Positions 19,726-28,838 of a stretch of DNA of 64,000 bases are shown in pieces (position 1 is the stretch's first letter; each line of letters opens with the position of its first letter). The DNA comes from Pseudomonadota bacterium (lineage in GTDB: Bacteria; Pseudomonadota; Gammaproteobacteria; Xanthomonadales; Xanthomonadaceae): NCBI GenBank assembly GCA_023388355.1, contig JAEWGI010000068.1, forward strand, positions 1-64,000, written 5' to 3'. A program made the position numbers and the translations under genes. The notes under the pieces are model-generated. The model was not told where the DNA came from and ran no database searches. It worked only from the letters and a program-made list of their open reading frames with translations.

Positions 19726-20781
19726 TTGCAGAAGCCAAGGAAAGCCGCGCGCCGCAAGGGAATCGCGGTGACGCTGGACGAGGTGGCTGCACTGGCCAAG
19801 GTCTCGCCGATGACCGTCTCGCGCGTGGTCAACGGACAGGGCAAGGTACGCGATACCACCCGCGACCGGGTGATGCGCGCGGTGCGCGAGCTGGGCTACA
19901 CGCCCAACCTCGCCGCAAGCGCGCTGGCCACCGCGCAGGACACGCGCGTGGCGATGATCTACACCAACCCCAGCAACGCCTACCTGCGCGAACTGCTGGC
20001 CGGCGCGCTGCGCGGCGCCACCCGCACCGCGGCGCAGCTGGTGATCGACACCTGGGACAACCTCGGCGCCAACGCCCAGCGCCAGGCCGCGCGCGCGCTG
20101 GCCAAGCGCGTGGCCGGGGTGATCCTGCCGCCACCACTGTGCGAATCCAGGGCGCTGGTGTCCGAGTTCGTCGAAGCCGAGATCCCGGTGGTGGCGATCG
20201 CCTCCGGCCGCTTCCACCAGGACATTTCCTGCGTGCGCATCGACGACTTCCGCGCCAGCAAGGAAATCACCCTGCACCTGGTCGACGCCGGCCATCGCCG
20301 CATCGGCTACATCAAGGGCAATCCGAACCAGACCGCGAGCGTGCGCCGCTTCGAGGGCTTCCAGTCCGCGCTTGCGCAGGCCGGCATCGAGCCCGACGAC
20401 AGCCTGGTCGAAGCCGGCTTCTTCACCTACCGCTCGGGCCTGGAGGCGGCCGAAAAACTGCTGGCGCACGCCAGCGCGCCCACCGCGATCTGCGCGGCCA
20501 ATGACGACATGGCCGCGGCGGCCGTGTCGGTGGCCCACCGGCGCGGGCTGGAAGTGCCGCGCGACCTGTCGATCGTCGGCTTCGACGACACCTCGGCCGC
20601 GACCACGGTCTGGCCGGAACTGACCACGATCCGCCAGCCGATCTCGGCGATGGCCGATTCGGCGGTCGACATCCTGCTGCGCAACATCCGGCGCAAGGAC
20701 AAGAGCACCCGCACCGTGGTCGACCACCTGGTTCCGCACGAACTGATCGAGCGCGACTCGGTCGCGCCCCCGGCGCGCTGA
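19726..20781 (+). CDS. LacI-family transcriptional regulator, probable XylR-type xylan/xylose repressor
   Basis: The protein begins with a LacI helix-turn-helix (VTLDEVAALAKVSPMTVSRV, then VNGQGKV) and hinge (GYTPNLAASALAT), followed by a periplasmic-binding-protein-like effector domain ending GFDDTSAATTVWPELTTIRQ. It would bind a palindromic operator and respond to a sugar ligand. It lies between the GH67 operon and the xylB-xylA operon, and xyl-box-like sites precede xylB, so it is the obvious candidate repressor. I chose the TTG at 19726 because GGGGGAA precedes it by 6-7 bases and it leaves the usual short N-terminus (351 residues). The ATG at 19669 gives 370 residues but has no ribosome binding site. 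Confidence 0.85.
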   Translation: MQKPRKAARRKGIAVTLDEVAALAKVSPMTVSRVVNGQGKVRDTTRDRVMRAVRELGYTPNLAASALATAQDTRVAMIYTNPSNAYLRELLAGALRGATRTAAQLVIDTWDNLGANAQRQAARALAKRVAGVILPPPLCESRALVSEFVEAEIPVVAIASGRFHQDISCVRIDDFRASKEITLHLVDAGHRRIGYIKGNPNQTASVRRFEGFQSALAQAGIEPDDSLVEAGFFTYRSGLEAAEKLLAHASAPTAICAANDDMAAAAVSVAHRRGLEVPRDLSIVGFDDTSAATTVWPELTTIRQPISAMADSAVDILLRNIRRKDKSTRTVVDHLVPHELIERDSVAPPAR

Positions 20782-20817
20782 GTCGGCGATTCCCGCGCAA
20801 GCGCGCCTATCCGCACC

Positions 20818-20840
20818 CCTTCCCCGCGAGCGGGAAAAGG
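20818..20840. repeat. REP-like palindrome between convergent genes
   Basis: CCTTCCCCGC-GA-GCGGGAAAAGG followed by GCCGGGTCGGG is a variant of the palindrome seen at 3958 and 4177. It lies between the 3' ends of the LacI gene and xylA. A transcript from either strand would form a hairpin here, so it may serve as a weak two-way terminator or RNA stabiliser. Confidence 0.5.
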
Positions 20841-20949
20841 GCCGGGTCGGGTGCGGCGGCCGGCACGACGCCGCCGGTCCGCCGCGACCGGGCGGCAGAC
20901 CGGCAGGCAGGGGCGGGTTCGCTCCCATGTCGACCGGTCTTCCCTCCGC

Positions 20950-22284
20950 TCAGCGACGCAGCAGGTACTGGTTGAGCAGGTTCTCGTAGCGTTCCTGCTT
21001 GCCGCTGATCTGCTCCGGCTCGCCGCCCTTGGCCGCCAGCGCGGCCAGATCGGCCAGGCCCAGCTTGCCGGCCTCGAAGTCCGCGCCCGCGCCGGCGTCG
21101 AAGCTGGCGTAGCGCTGCTTGCGCCACTGCTCCCACGGCGAATCGTTGAGCAGCGCATGCGCGACTTCCAGGCCCTTGGCGAACGCGTCCATGCCGCCGA
21201 TGTGGGCGATGAACAGGTCCTCCATGTCGGTCGACTCGCGACGCGGCTTGGCGTCGAAGTTCAGGCCGCCCACCAGGCCGCCCTGGCGCAGCACCACCAG
21301 CATCGCGCCGACGGCGTCGTACAGGTCGGTCGGGAACTGGTCGGTGTCCCAGCCGTTCTGCGCGTTGCCGCGGTTGGCGTCGATGCTGCCGAGCAGGCCG
21401 TGGTCGGCCGCCACCTGCAGGTCGTGCTCGAAGGTGTGGCCCGACAGGGTGGCGTGGTTGGCCTCGATGTTGAGCGAGAAGTCTTTCTCCAGGCCGTGCT
21501 CCTTGAGGAAGCCGGCGACCGTCGCGCTGTCGAAGTCGTACTGGTGCTTCATCGGCTCCATCGGCTTGGGCTCGATGAAGAACTGGCCCTTGAAGCCGAT
21601 GCTGCGGCCGTAGTCGCGCGCGATCGTGAGGAAGCGGGCGAAGTGCGCCAGCTCGCGCTTCATGTCGGTGTTGTGCAGCGTGGCATAGCCTTCGCGGCCG
21701 CCCCAGAACACGTAGTGCTCGCCGCCCAGCTCGACCACCGCGTCGAGCACCGCCTTGACCTGCACCGAGGCGCGGGCGACGACGTTGAAGTCGGGGTTGG
21801 TGCCGGCGCCGTTCATGTAGCGCGGGTGCGAGAACAGGTTGGCCGTGCCCCACAGCAGCTTCATGCCGGTGGCCTGCTGGCGCTCCTTGGCCATGCCGAC
21901 CAGGTGCCTGAGGTTCTTCTCGTACTGGCCGATGTCGTCGGCGTCCGGCGCCAGGTCGACGTCATGGAAGCAGTAGTACGGCACGTCGAGCTTGGTGAAG
22001 AACTCGAACGCGGCGTCGACCTTGGCCTCGGCCGTGGCCATCGCGCTGTCGCGCTCCCAGGGGAAGCGACGGGTGCCGGGGCCGAACGGGTCGGCGCCCG
22101 CGTTGCAGAAGGTGTGCCAGTAGCAGACCGCGAAGCGCAGGTGCTCGCGCATGGTCTTGCCGCCGATCCTGCGCTCTGCCTCGTAGGACTTGAACGCAAG
22201 CGGGTTGTCCGAATCCGGACCTTCGTAGGGGATGCTGCCGATGCCGGGGAAGTATTCCTTCGCGCCGATGAATGCCTTGCTCAT
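20950..22284 (-). CDS. xylA: Xylose isomerase
   Basis: The 444-residue product matches class II xylose isomerases in length and sequence: [25 protein letters not shown] with catalytic His107 and Asp110, [49 protein letters not shown] and [12 protein letters not shown]. The Glu, Asp and His residues in the last segments bind two divalent metals. It converts D-xylose to D-xylulose in the cytoplasm. It lies 37 bases after xylB on the same strand and is probably co-transcribed from the xyl-box promoter region upstream of xylB. The end is convergent with the LacI gene. Confidence 0.95.
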   Translation of the reverse strand: MSKAFIGAKEYFPGIGSIPYEGPDSDNPLAFKSYEAERRIGGKTMREHLRFAVCYWHTFCNAGADPFGPGTRRFPWERDSAMATAEAKVDAAFEFFTKLDVPYYCFHDVDLAPDADDIGQYEKNLRHLVGMAKERQQATGMKLLWGTANLFSHPRYMNGAGTNPDFNVVARASVQVKAVLDAVVELGGEHYVFWGGREGYATLHNTDMKRELAHFARFLTIARDYGRSIGFKGQFFIEPKPMEPMKHQYDFDSATVAGFLKEHGLEKDFSLNIEANHATLSGHTFEHDLQVAADHGLLGSIDANRGNAQNGWDTDQFPTDLYDAVGAMLVVLRQGGLVGGLNFDAKPRRESTDMEDLFIAHIGGMDAFAKGLEVAHALLNDSPWEQWRKQRYASFDAGAGADFEAGKLGLADLAALAAKGGEPEQISGKQERYENLLNQYLLRR

Positions 22285-22321
22285 TGCGGTGTGTCCGTGA
22301 AGTCGTGGTGGGATGTCGCGG

Positions 22322-23812
22322 TCAATCCGCGTACAGCGGGCGGATCGCGTCGAGGTGGGTGAGGAAACGCTGGTACTGCGCCTGGTAGGCAGTGGTGGCT
22401 TCCGCGTGCGGCTGCGCGGCCAGGCGTGGATCAAGCTGCACGTGCGCGGCGGCCAGTGCGTTGAGGTCGGCGTCGCCTTCGCTGGCGTGCACCGCCCACA
22501 GCGCCTGCAGCGCCGCGCCGAAGGCCGCGCCCTCGGCCTGCTCGGGCACGTCGACCGGCAGGCCGAACATGTCCGCCGCCATCTGCCGCCACGCCGCGCT
22601 CTGGCTGCCGCCGCCGGTCAGGCGGATCGCCTCGAAGCGCAGGCCGGCGTCGACCAGCCCGTCGTAGCCGTACTTGAGGCTGTACATCGCCCCTTCCATC
22701 GCCGAGCGGTAGAGGTTGGCCGGGGTGAGGTTGGTCGCGGTCATGCCGAACAGGTTGCCGCGACCGTGCGGCAGGTCGGGGGTGCGCTCGCCGTTGAGGA
22801 ACGGCAGCATCAGCAGGCCTTCCGCACCGGGCCGGGTGCTGGCCAGCAGGCTGTCGCCGTCGCGGGTGGAGAAGCCGCACAGGCGGCCGACCGCTTCGGT
22901 CGCCACGGTGCAGTTCATGGTGCAGATCAGCGGCAGCCAGCCGCCGGTGGAATCGCAGAACGCGGCCCAGCGGCCGGCGTCGTCGACCACCGGACGATCG
23001 GCATAGGTGAACAGCGTGCCCGAGGTGCCCAGGCTCATGCTCAGCACGCCGGGCACCACGTTGCCGGTGCCGATCGCGGCCATCATGTTGTCGCCGCCGC
23101 CGACCGAGACCTGCACCGAATGCGGCAGCCCCAGCTCGTTGGCCAGGGCGGGCTTGATCTTCACCAGGGTGCCGGCGTCCACCAGCGGCGGCAGGCATTC
23201 GCCGAGGTCGCGGTCGGGATCGGTCGCGCGCAGCATCTCGGCCGACCAGGTGCGGGTGCGCACGTCCAGCCAGCCGGTTCCGGAGGCGTCGCCGTGTTCC
23301 ATCCACAGCTCGCCGGTGAGCCAGTAGTTGACGTAGTCGTGCGGCAGCAGGATCGTGGCCAGGCGCGCGTAGGCCTGCGAGCGGTGCTTGCGCGTCCACG
23401 GCAGCTTGGAGGCGGTGTAGCCGGCCAGGATCGGATTGCCGGCCACTTCGATGCAGCGCTGCGCGCCGCCCACCGCGTCCATGATCTGGTCGCACTCGGC
23501 GGTGGTGCTGGTGTCGTTCCACAGCTTGGCGGGAGCCAGCACGCTGCCGCTGCGGTCGAGCGGCACGAAGCCGTGCTGCTGGCCGGACACGCCAACCGCC
23601 ACCACCCGCGCCCGCACCGCGGGGTCGATCCTGGCGAAGCAGGCGCGCACCGCCTCCACCCACCAGTCGGCGCGCTGCTCGCGGCTGCCGTCGTCGCCCG
23701 AGGCCAGGTCCAGCGGCTGGCCCGCCGAAGCCACGATCTGGCGCACGTCGGGATCGTAGGCCACCAGTTTCACGCTCTGGGTGCCCACATCCAGTCCTAC
23801 GAACAGGCCCAT
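22322..23812 (-). CDS. xylB: Xylulokinase
   Basis: The 496-residue FGGY-family kinase begins [16 protein letters not shown], the phosphate-binding loop, and contains [44 protein letters not shown] and [15 protein letters not shown] in the expected order. It phosphorylates D-xylulose to xylulose-5-phosphate. The start at 23812 gives the family N-terminus, with GGGAT 7 bases upstream; the frame stays open further upstream, but there it reads through the operator. It is the first gene of a xylB-xylA unit, an order reversed from that of enterics. Confidence 0.95.
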   Translation of the reverse strand: MGLFVGLDVGTQSVKLVAYDPDVRQIVASAGQPLDLASGDDGSREQRADWWVEAVRACFARIDPAVRARVVAVGVSGQQHGFVPLDRSGSVLAPAKLWNDTSTTAECDQIMDAVGGAQRCIEVAGNPILAGYTASKLPWTRKHRSQAYARLATILLPHDYVNYWLTGELWMEHGDASGTGWLDVRTRTWSAEMLRATDPDRDLGECLPPLVDAGTLVKIKPALANELGLPHSVQVSVGGGDNMMAAIGTGNVVPGVLSMSLGTSGTLFTYADRPVVDDAGRWAAFCDSTGGWLPLICTMNCTVATEAVGRLCGFSTRDGDSLLASTRPGAEGLLMLPFLNGERTPDLPHGRGNLFGMTATNLTPANLYRSAMEGAMYSLKYGYDGLVDAGLRFEAIRLTGGGSQSAAWRQMAADMFGLPVDVPEQAEGAAFGAALQALWAVHASEGDADLNALAAAHVQLDPRLAAQPHAEATTAYQAQYQRFLTHLDAIRPLYAD

Positions 23813-23830
23813 CTTCTGATCCCCGGAAAA

Positions 23831-23844
23831 AGTTAGCGCTACCA
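23831..23844 (-). promoter_or_regulatory. xyl-box-like LacI-family operator, proximal to xylB
   Basis: On the minus strand the site reads TGGTAGCGCTAACT. From memory the Xanthomonas xylan-system xyl-box is TGGTAGCGCTAACA, so 13 of 14 positions agree. It ends 18 bases before the xylB start codon, where a bound repressor would block transcription. The AGCGCT core is the classic central dyad of LacI-family operators. Confidence 0.7.
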
Positions 23845-23993
23845 AAAATCGTGTGCGTCATCCCCGGACGGCACGAATACCAACCCGCCGGGACGAAAGC
23901 CTGGGACCCGGTGGCACGGACCGAACTCTACACATCCCCGAGGCAAAAACCTTGCTGCACTGCGCAACACGCGGCTTCCGGTTCACCGCCGAA

Positions 23994-24007
23994 AGTTAGC
24001 GTTAACA
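23994..24007 (-). promoter_or_regulatory. Second xyl-box-like operator, distal
   Basis: The minus strand reads TGTTAACGCTAACT, sharing ACGCTAAC and the flanking TG with the proximal site. The two sites are 163 bases apart centre to centre, compatible with DNA looping by a tetrameric LacI-family repressor. No plus-strand gene begins nearby, so this site most likely also serves xylB. The 150 bases between them contain no gene I can support. Confidence 0.55.
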
Positions 24008-24084
24008 TTTTTTTTCGGTTTCCGGGCGCTTCGGCCCGGCCGTGGGGGTGGACGGGGCGCGGGCTGCGGCCTGCGTCTCACGGA

Positions 24085-24560
24085 ATCATGATCCGCAGCG
24101 CGCCTGCGGCCAGCGGGCCGGCCAGATCCGCCAGCCGTCGCTGTCCAGGGCCTCCACCGGCGACACCGGCCTCCGCGCCTGCATCGGGCCGAGGCGAGGG
24201 GATCCCGGCCGAGCGCACCACTTCCGGCCGGCCGCGCAGCAGCCGGATCGAATACGGATCGCGCCGCCGCCGCCGCAGCTTGTCGTGCGCCGGCCGGTGC
24301 AGCTTGACCTGCTGCGCCTCCAGCAGCAGCGCGCCGAGGTCGCCTGCCGCAGCAGCCGCGCCTCCTCCGGCGTGCTCATCCGGTCCATCACCCGGCGGCG
24401 CATGTCCACGCTCTTGCCGATGTACAGCGGCACCGGCCCCGATCCGCCCAGGAACGCGACACGCCCCGCGCGCGCGGCAGGACCGCGATCCGCGGGCGCA
24501 GGTGCCCGGGATGGGCGCAGTGCGCGGCCCCGGTGCGGCGCGGGCACAGGGACGTACATC
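24085..24560 (-). pseudogene. Degraded Cho/UvrC-type GIY-YIG endonuclease
   Basis: Three pieces of one GIY-YIG nuclease are visible in different reading frames on the minus strand. The first is HLRPRIAVLPRARGV, then FLGGSGPVPLYIGKS through PEEARLLRQ, then GDLGALLLEAQQVKLHRP through RLLRGRPEVV. In E. coli Cho the same blocks are continuous, and roughly ten residues separate LLRQ from the GxIGALLLEA block; here they are nearly adjacent, so there is a short deletion plus frameshifts. Cho makes the alternative 3' incision in nucleotide excision repair. What follows RPEVV does not resemble the family. A sequencing error could explain one shift but not the missing block. Confidence 0.65.
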
Positions 24561-24677
24561 GAGGGGTCGGTCAGGGGGCGCAAGCCGGATGCCGGGCCGG
24601 CGCGATCTCAGTCGGCGAGACCGCGGCGGGCTTCCCTGCGCGGGTAGAATTCCCCGGATCCCTCCTGCAGTTTCCAG

Positions 24678-26924
24678 ATGACCGAGTCCGTACGCCCCGT
24701 TTTCCACGGTTTCGAGCAGATCCCGCTGCGCGAATACGCCGAGCGCGCCTACCTCGACTATTCGATGTACGTGGTGCTCGACCGCGCCCTGCCCTTCATC
24801 GGCGACGGCCTCAAGCCGGTGCAGCGCCGCATCATCTACGCCATGAGCGAGCTGGGCCTGTCGGCCACGGCCAAGCCCAAGAAGTCCGCACGCACCATTG
24901 GCGACGTGATCGGCAAGTTCCATCCGCACGGCGACAGCGCCTGCTACGAGGCGATGGTGCTGATGGCGCAGCCCTTCTCGTACCGCTATCCGCTGGTGGA
25001 CGGCCAGGGCAACTTCGGCTCCTCGGACGATCCCAAGTCGTTCGCGGCGATGCGCTATACCGAATCGCGCCTGACCCCGATCGCGGAAGTGCTGCTGGGC
25101 GAGCTCGGCCACGGCACGGTCGACTGGGTGGCGAACTTCGACGGCACGCTCGAGGAACCCAGCTGGCTGCCGGCGCGCCTGCCGCACCTGCTGCTCAACG
25201 GCACCACCGGCATCGCGGTGGGCATGGCCACCGACGTGCCGCCACACAACGTGGGCGAGATCGTCAGCGCCTGCGTGCGCCTGCTCGACGATCCCGACGC
25301 CAGCGTCGCCGACCTGTGCGAGCACGTGCGCGGCCCCGACTACCCGACCGCTGCCGAGATCATCACCCCCGTCGCCGACCTGCGCGCGATGTACGAAACC
25401 GGCCACGGCAGCGTGCGCGCCCGCGCCACGTTCGCGCGCGAGGGCCAGAACATCATCGTCACCGCCCTGCCCCACCAGGTCTCGCCGTCGAAGGTGATCG
25501 AGCAGGTGGCCGCACAGATGCGGGCCAGGAAGCTGCCGTGGCTGGAGGACATCCGCGACGAATCCGACCACGCCAACCCGGTGCGCATCGCCCTGATCCC
25601 GCGCAGCAACCGGGTCGATGCCGAACAGCTGATGGGCCACCTGTTCGCCACCACCGACCTCGAGAAGAGCTACCGGGTCAACATCAACGTGATCGGCCTG
25701 GACGGGCGCCCGCAGGTGAAGAACCTGCGCATGCTGCTGACCGAATGGCTGGCGTTCCGCACCGATACCGTGGTCCGGCGCCTGAAGCACCGGCTGGAAA
25801 AGGTCGAGCGCCGCCTGCACCTGCTCGAAGGCCTGCTGGTCGCCTTCCTCAACCTCGACGAGGTGATCCGCATCATCCGCACCGAGGACGAGCCGAAAGC
25901 CGCGCTGATCGCGCGCTTCGCGCTGTCCGAGGACCAGGCCGACTACATCCTGGAGACGAAGCTCAAGCAGCTTGCGCGGCTGGAGGAGATGAAGATCCGC
26001 GGCGAGCAGGACGAGCTGGCGAAGGAGCGCGAGCGCATCCAGGCCACGCTCGACAGCAGGGCGAAGCTGAAGAAGCTGATCAAGGACGAGCTGCTGGCCG
26101 ATGCGAAGAAGCACGGCGACGCCCGCCGCTCGCCGCTGGTCGCGCGCGACGCGGCGCAGGCGCTCGACGAGACCGAGCTGGTGCCGAGCGAGCCGGTGAC
26201 CATCGTGCTCAGCCGCAAGGGCTGGGTGCGCGCGGCCAAGGGCCACGACATCGACGCCGCGGCGCTCTCGTATCGCGACGGCGATGCGCTGCTGGCGGCG
26301 GTGAAGGGGCGCACCACCCAGCAGGTCGCGTTCCTCGACAGCGGCGGGCGCAGCTATTCGACCATCGCCCACTCGCTGCCCTCGGCGCGCGGCAACGGCG
26401 AACCGCTGACCGGCCGCTTCTCGCCGGCTGCGGGCGCCTCGTTCGAAGCGCTTGCCAGCGGCGGCGGCGACGAGCGCTTCGTGCTCGCGTCCTCGCACGG
26501 CTACGGCTTCGTCACCCGCTTCGAGAACCTCACCGGCCGCAACAAGGCCGGCAAGGCGATGCTGACCCTGTCGGAAGGCGCGAAGGTGCTGCAGCCGGCG
26601 GCGGTCGCCAGCGTCGGGAGCGACCGCCTGGTCGCGGTCACCAGCGCCGGGCACCTGCTCGTCTTCCCGGTCGCCGAACTGCCCGAGCTGGACAAGGGCA
26701 AGGGCAACAAGCTGATCGAGATTCCCAAGGCCAGGCGCGGGACCGAGCGCGTGGTCGCGGTGGCGGTGGTGCCGCCGGGCGGAACCCTGTCGGTGAAGTC
26801 GGGCGCGCGCACGATGAGCCTGTCGTTCAAGGATCTCGAGACGTACCTGGGCGCGCGGGCGAGTCGGGGTGGATTGTTGCCGAGGGGGTGGCAAAAGGTC
26901 GATGGCCTGCACATCGAGTCTTGA
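24678..26924 (+). CDS. parC: DNA topoisomerase IV subunit A
   Basis: The 748-residue protein is a complete ParC. The N-terminal winged-helix/tower region contains [20 protein letters not shown], the quinolone-determining loop [14 protein letters not shown] and the catalytic tyrosine Tyr127 in [11 protein letters not shown] coiled coil with [20 protein letters not shown] follows, then a C-terminal propeller from about residue 500. Ser87 and Glu91 correspond to E. coli Ser80 and Glu84 and are the quinolone-sensitive residues. With ParE it decatenates daughter chromosomes. The last nine codons (KVDGLHIES and stop) are repeated in tandem downstream; see the repeat entry. Confidence 0.97.
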   Translation: MTESVRPVFHGFEQIPLREYAERAYLDYSMYVVLDRALPFIGDGLKPVQRRIIYAMSELGLSATAKPKKSARTIGDVIGKFHPHGDSACYEAMVLMAQPFSYRYPLVDGQGNFGSSDDPKSFAAMRYTESRLTPIAEVLLGELGHGTVDWVANFDGTLEEPSWLPARLPHLLLNGTTGIAVGMATDVPPHNVGEIVSACVRLLDDPDASVADLCEHVRGPDYPTAAEIITPVADLRAMYETGHGSVRARATFAREGQNIIVTALPHQVSPSKVIEQVAAQMRARKLPWLEDIRDESDHANPVRIALIPRSNRVDAEQLMGHLFATTDLEKSYRVNINVIGLDGRPQVKNLRMLLTEWLAFRTDTVVRRLKHRLEKVERRLHLLEGLLVAFLNLDEVIRIIRTEDEPKAALIARFALSEDQADYILETKLKQLARLEEMKIRGEQDELAKERERIQATLDSRAKLKKLIKDELLADAKKHGDARRSPLVARDAAQALDETELVPSEPVTIVLSRKGWVRAAKGHDIDAAALSYRDGDALLAAVKGRTTQQVAFLDSGGRSYSTIAHSLPSARGNGEPLTGRFSPAAGASFEALASGGGDERFVLASSHGYGFVTRFENLTGRNKAGKAMLTLSEGAKVLQPAAVASVGSDRLVAVTSAGHLLVFPVAELPELDKGKGNKLIEIPKARRGTERVVAVAVVPPGGTLSVKSGARTMSLSFKDLETYLGARASRGGLLPRGWQKVDGLHIES

Positions 26925-27190
26925 GGCAACGCGGCGCGCGGCGGCGCGGTGGGATGCGCTGCCGGCAGGTGATATGCCGCGCGGCAGAAGGTCGATGGCC
27001 TGCACATCGAGTCTTGACGCAACGCGGCGCGACGCGGCGCGGCGGGATGCGCTGCCGGCAGGTGATTCGCCGCGCGGCAGAAGGTCGATGGCCTGCACAT
27101 CGAGTCTTGACGCAACGCGGCGCGACGCGGCGCGCGGCGGCGCGATGTGATGCGCTGCCGGCAAGTGATAAGCCGCGCGGTCCGCAGGTC
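26895..27190. repeat. 93-bp tandem repeat overlapping the 3' end of parC
   Basis: Copies start at 26895, 26988 and 27081 with the segment AAGGTCGATGGCCTGCAC, and a partial copy starts near 27186. The first two spacings are exactly 93 bases; the third unit carries about 12 extra GCG-rich bases. The first copy is the coding end of parC including its TGA, and each later copy preserves those codons and the stop, followed by a GC-rich tail with GCGCTGCCGGCAGGTGAT. The array fills the 326-base gap before tpm, and I see no gene in it. Confidence 0.85.
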
Positions 27191-27250
27191 GATCCGTGAG
27201 TCGATGTCGCATCGCGCAGCGGCGCGAGCAAACGTTTGAACGGAGGCGGC

Positions 27251-27907
27251 ATGGAACCTGGTTTCTGGCACGAGCGCTGGCGCGACAACCGCATCGGCTT
27301 TCATCGCGAGGTGCCGCTACCCCTGCTCGTCCGGCACTGGCCGACGCTGGCGCTGCCGCAGGCAAGCCGCGTCTTCGTCCCGCTGTGCGGCAAGTCGCTG
27401 GACATGGTGTGGCTGGCCGAACAGGGCCACCGCGTGCTTGGCATCGAGCTGTCGAGGCTGGCGGTTGAACAGTTCTTCGACGAGCGCGGGCTCGCTCCCC
27501 GCATCCACGCCAGCCAGGCCGGCACGCATTACGCCGCGGGTCCCTGGGAGCTGGTCGTCGGCGACGCCTTCGCCATGCCGGCCGCGCTGCTCGCCGACTG
27601 CACCGGTGTCTACGACCGCGCCGCGCTGATCGCGCTGCCGCCCGACATGCGCGCCACCTACGCGCGAACCGCCTGGCGACGCCTGCCGGCGGGCTGTCGC
27701 GGGCTGCTGGTCACGCTCGAGTATCCGCAGGCGGAAAAGGCCGGGCCGCCGTTCTCGGTCGAAGAACCCGAAGTGCATGCGCTGTCGGCAGCGGAGTGGC
27801 AAACCGACCTACTGGAACGCCGCGACATCCTCGCCAACGAGCCGGACTTCCAGGCCGAGGGCGTCAGCGCCCTGTCCACCGTCGTCTACAGCCTCGTCCG
27901 CCTGTAG
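27251..27907 (+). CDS. tpm: Thiopurine S-methyltransferase
   Basis: The 218-residue product has the bacterial TPMT length and motifs: MEPGFWHERWRDNRIGFH at the N-terminus, RVFVPLCGKSLDMVWLAEQG (SAM-binding motif I), GIELS, and VYDRAALIALPPDMR. It transfers a methyl group from SAM to sulfur, selenium or tellurium acceptors in the cytoplasm; bacterial members are linked with metalloid tolerance. The ATG at 27251 has GGAGG 4 bases upstream and matches the family start. It stands alone on the plus strand after the parC repeat array and is convergent with the ferritin gene. Confidence 0.92.
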   Translation: MEPGFWHERWRDNRIGFHREVPLPLLVRHWPTLALPQASRVFVPLCGKSLDMVWLAEQGHRVLGIELSRLAVEQFFDERGLAPRIHASQAGTHYAAGPWELVVGDAFAMPAALLADCTGVYDRAALIALPPDMRATYARTAWRRLPAGCRGLLVTLEYPQAEKAGPPFSVEEPEVHALSAAEWQTDLLERRDILANEPDFQAEGVSALSTVVYSLVRL

Positions 27908-27917
27908 CGACGGCGTG

Positions 27918-27947
27918 CCGTAGCGGCGGCTTCGGCCGCGGCTACGG
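27918..27947. terminator. Hairpin between convergent tpm and ferritin genes
   Basis: CCGTAGC-G-GCGGC-TTCG-GCCGC-G-GCTACGG forms a stem with a UUCG tetraloop and one G:G mismatch. It starts 11 bases after the tpm stop and 18 bases beyond the ferritin stop. There is no T-run, so it may be a weak two-way terminator or a REP-like element. Confidence 0.5.
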
Positions 27948-27964
27948 GAAGATTGGCGACCCGC

Positions 27965-28450
27965 TCAGCCCTGCGACGGGTCCTCGCCCATGCGCGCCTG
28001 CTGGTAGTTCTGCAGGCCGACCATTTCGATCAGGCGCAGCTGCTGCTCCAGCCAGCGGGTGTGGTCTTCCTCGGTGTCGGCCAGCTGCTTCACCAGGATG
28101 TCGCGGGTGACGTAATCGCCGTGCTGTTCGCACAGCGCGACGCCCTTGGCCAGGTTGCCGCGCACCTGGTATTCGAGGTCCAGGTCCCTGCGCAGCATGT
28201 CCTCGACCGTGCGCCCGGGCTCGAACGCGTCGGGGCGCATGTCAGGGTCGCCCTCGAGGAACAGGATCCGCCGCAGCAGGGCGTCGGCATGCTCGGTTTC
28301 CTCCTCCATCTCGTGGTTGATGCGCGCGTACAGCGCGTGCAGCCCGAGGTCCTCGTAGCGGCGCGAGTGCAGGAAATACTGGTCGCGCGCGGCAAGCTCG
28401 CCGCGCAGCAGGAAATTGAGGTAGTCGACGATTTCAGGCTGGCCCTTCAT
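27965..28450 (-). CDS. Bacterioferritin-family ferritin lacking the usual haem methionine
   Basis: The 161-residue protein is a four-helix ferritin starting [26 protein letters not shown]. The diiron ligands are visible as Glu18, Glu51-like residues in [12 protein letters not shown], and [11 protein letters not shown] near the C-terminus. It would oxidise and store iron in a 24-mer. In E. coli bacterioferritin Met52 lies two residues before HAD and ligates haem; here that position is Thr. The sequence instead resembles the Pseudomonas aeruginosa protein first called BfrA and now FtnA, which does not use haem. The ATG at 28450 is the family start. Confidence 0.88.
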   Translation of the reverse strand: MKGQPEIVDYLNFLLRGELAARDQYFLHSRRYEDLGLHALYARINHEMEEETEHADALLRRILFLEGDPDMRPDAFEPGRTVEDMLRRDLDLEYQVRGNLAKGVALCEQHGDYVTRDILVKQLADTEEDHTRWLEQQLRLIEMVGLQNYQQARMGEDPSQG

Positions 28451-28838
28451 GGCACCGGCTCCGCAGGGAAGGCCCGGCCAGTATGCCCACGCGCCGTCGC
28501 GCGTGCAGGGATGGAAGCAATAGCGGTTCGCATTCTCGACCGCGCCCGCGCCCCCGTGCACCGGAAGACGCCCGGATGATGAACGCATCGCCATGCGCCG
28601 CGCTGTCGACCCGCGTCGTCATCCCGCTCTCGACTCCCACCCATGCCCGCCCCGCGCGGAGAAGAGCCGCAGAAGCAGCCCATGCACGCAACACGCACGC
28701 TCCCGATGCCGTTCGTTTCGGGGCAATGCGGAAAAGCGGACACGGCCGCCCCCGGCCCAGGACGGCTCCAGCCGTTGGCCAGGCCCGATCGTCCGCGGCG
28801 GCCCGGGATCTTCCTGCACCGGAGAAGATCGCCGCCGC
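28451..28838. other. Intergenic region, no gene recognised
   Basis: This 388-base gap lies upstream of the ferritin gene and downstream of the Na/Pi cotransporter. Frames on both strands are open by chance because of the GC bias, but their translations show no protein-like pattern or homologous motif. It must hold the ferritin promoter; I cannot point to a convincing Fur box or -35/-10 pair. Confidence 0.5.

Noticed and set aside
23851..24681. Plus-strand frame starting MCVIPGRHEY in the xylB upstream region
   Set aside because: It runs through the operators and the nuclease remnant in an unrelated frame and shows no protein pattern.
26895..27190. CRISPR array
   Set aside because: The repeats are contiguous 93-bp tandem units with no unique spacers and include the parC stop codon.
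24078..27365. 1095-residue minus-strand frame opposite parC
   Set aside because: It is antisense to a complete parC. Only its last part, in the 24,085-24,560 region, holds real nuclease homology.
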